Below, piece after piece: positions 5,398 through 5,669 of a stretch of 5,669 bases of DNA. The number at the start of each line of letters is the position of its first letter. The first letter of the stretch is position 1. Position numbers and translations under genes: made by a program. The notes beneath the pieces are model-generated. The model saw nothing but the letters and a program-made list of their open reading frames with translations, ran no database searches and was not told the DNA's origin. Origin of the DNA: Hyphomicrobiales bacterium (lineage in GTDB: Bacteria; Pseudomonadota; Alphaproteobacteria; Rhodobacterales; Rhodobacteraceae); NCBI GenBank assembly GCA_003558415.1, contig PWLT01000369.1, positions 1-5,669 of the forward strand, read 5' to 3'.

Positions 5398-5669
5398 TCA
5401 CTGCGCCGCCAATGCGGCGGGAAAGGCGCGCATAGCCGCGACGACATGCTCGACCTCCTCCCCGCTCAGATAGGGGTGCAGGGGCAGGCATAGCAGGCCT
5501 CGGGAAAAGGCCAAGGTGTTGACCAGCCCGTCCGGCGCCGTGGCCGCACCGGCAAAGGCCGGCTGGGCGTGGATCGGCGTGGCATAATAGACGACCGCAC
5601 GGATGCCGGCGCTTTCGAGATGCGCGTGCAGGCGGTCGCGGTCGGGATGGGTCACTGCGAAATAGCTCC
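5398..5669 (-). CDS. DegT/DnrJ/EryC1/StrS family sugar aminotransferase (C-terminal ~90 residues, cut by right edge)
   Basis: The frame is open from the right edge to TGA at 5398-5400 and gives the last 90 residues. It reads SYFAVTHPDRDRLHAHLESA, then GIRAVVYYATPIHAQPAF, then SRGLLCLPLHPYLSGEEVEH. This succession (R-D-x-L-x-x-x-L, Y-x-x-P-[IL]-H-x-Q, S-x-x-[IL]-x-L-P-L-[HY]-P-x-L-[ST]-x-x-E-[VL]) is the standard C-terminal end of PLP-dependent nucleotide-sugar aminotransferases, which transfer an amino group from glutamate to a keto sugar. The PLP lysine and most of the active site lie outside the window. It is followed on the same strand, after 243 bases, by lpxA and lpxD. One attractive identity is GnnB, which makes UDP-GlcNAc3N for LpxA, but perosamine, QuiNAc4N or Bac-type aminotransferases share this tail, so no symbol is given. 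Confidence 0.86.
   Translation of the reverse strand, partial: SYFAVTHPDRDRLHAHLESAGIRAVVYYATPIHAQPAFAGAATAPDGLVNTLAFSRGLLCLPLHPYLSGEEVEHVVAAMRAFPAALAAQ

Noticed and set aside
5151..5447. A 98-codon minus-strand frame whose stop overlaps the lpxA start as ATGA.
   Set aside because: The overlap is attractive, but the second half has about 50% third-position G+C and is Arg/Ala/Gly-rich, so it is not accepted as an intact gene; the region is kept as a finding about broken frames.

Overview
The window is GC-rich (roughly two thirds G+C in the genes, nearer 55-60% between them). Every gene that can be supported lies on the minus strand. Codon use with strong G/C at third positions, together with LpxA and LpxD sequences of alphaproteobacterial flavour, suggests a Gram-negative alphaproteobacterium. 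That placement is an inference; no rRNA or other taxonomic marker is present.

Reading along the minus strand from the right edge: (1) the C-terminal end of a DegT/DnrJ/EryC1/StrS-type sugar aminotransferase (5398-5669, cut by the edge). (2) A 243-base stretch with coding-like but broken frames. (3) lpxA (4342-5154). (4) lpxD (3277-4314), 27 bases after lpxA with no fabZ between them. (5) A lower-GC gap of 674 bases (2603-3276) holding a palindrome and an inverted repeat. (6) A stand-alone acyl carrier protein (2357-2602) followed by an 11-bp stem-loop. (7) A gap with a second copy of the same palindrome. (8) A possible 39-residue leader ORF (2024-2143) with a strong ribosome binding site that overlaps (9) an MBOAT O-acyltransferase (613-2043). 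(10) The N-terminal 200 residues of a membrane-anchored protein with a GASH motif (1-602, cut by the edge), the usual kind of partner for an MBOAT.

As a whole the window looks like a sugar acylation locus. An aminotransferase could place an amino group on a nucleotide sugar. LpxA- and LpxD-type enzymes could then attach hydroxyacyl chains from acyl-ACP. A carrier protein, an MBOAT and an anchored SGNH-like protein, the same three roles as DltC, DltB and DltD, could acylate an exported glycan or lipid. The gene order differs from the usual lpxD-fabZ-lpxA-lpxB cluster. The LpxA-like protein keeps its catalytic histidine but has changes at positions that line the sugar pocket in the E. coli enzyme. 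Either this is the main lipid A locus of a lineage that makes diaminoglucose lipid A (GnnA/GnnB route), or it is a second locus making a different acylated amino sugar. The window alone cannot separate these two.
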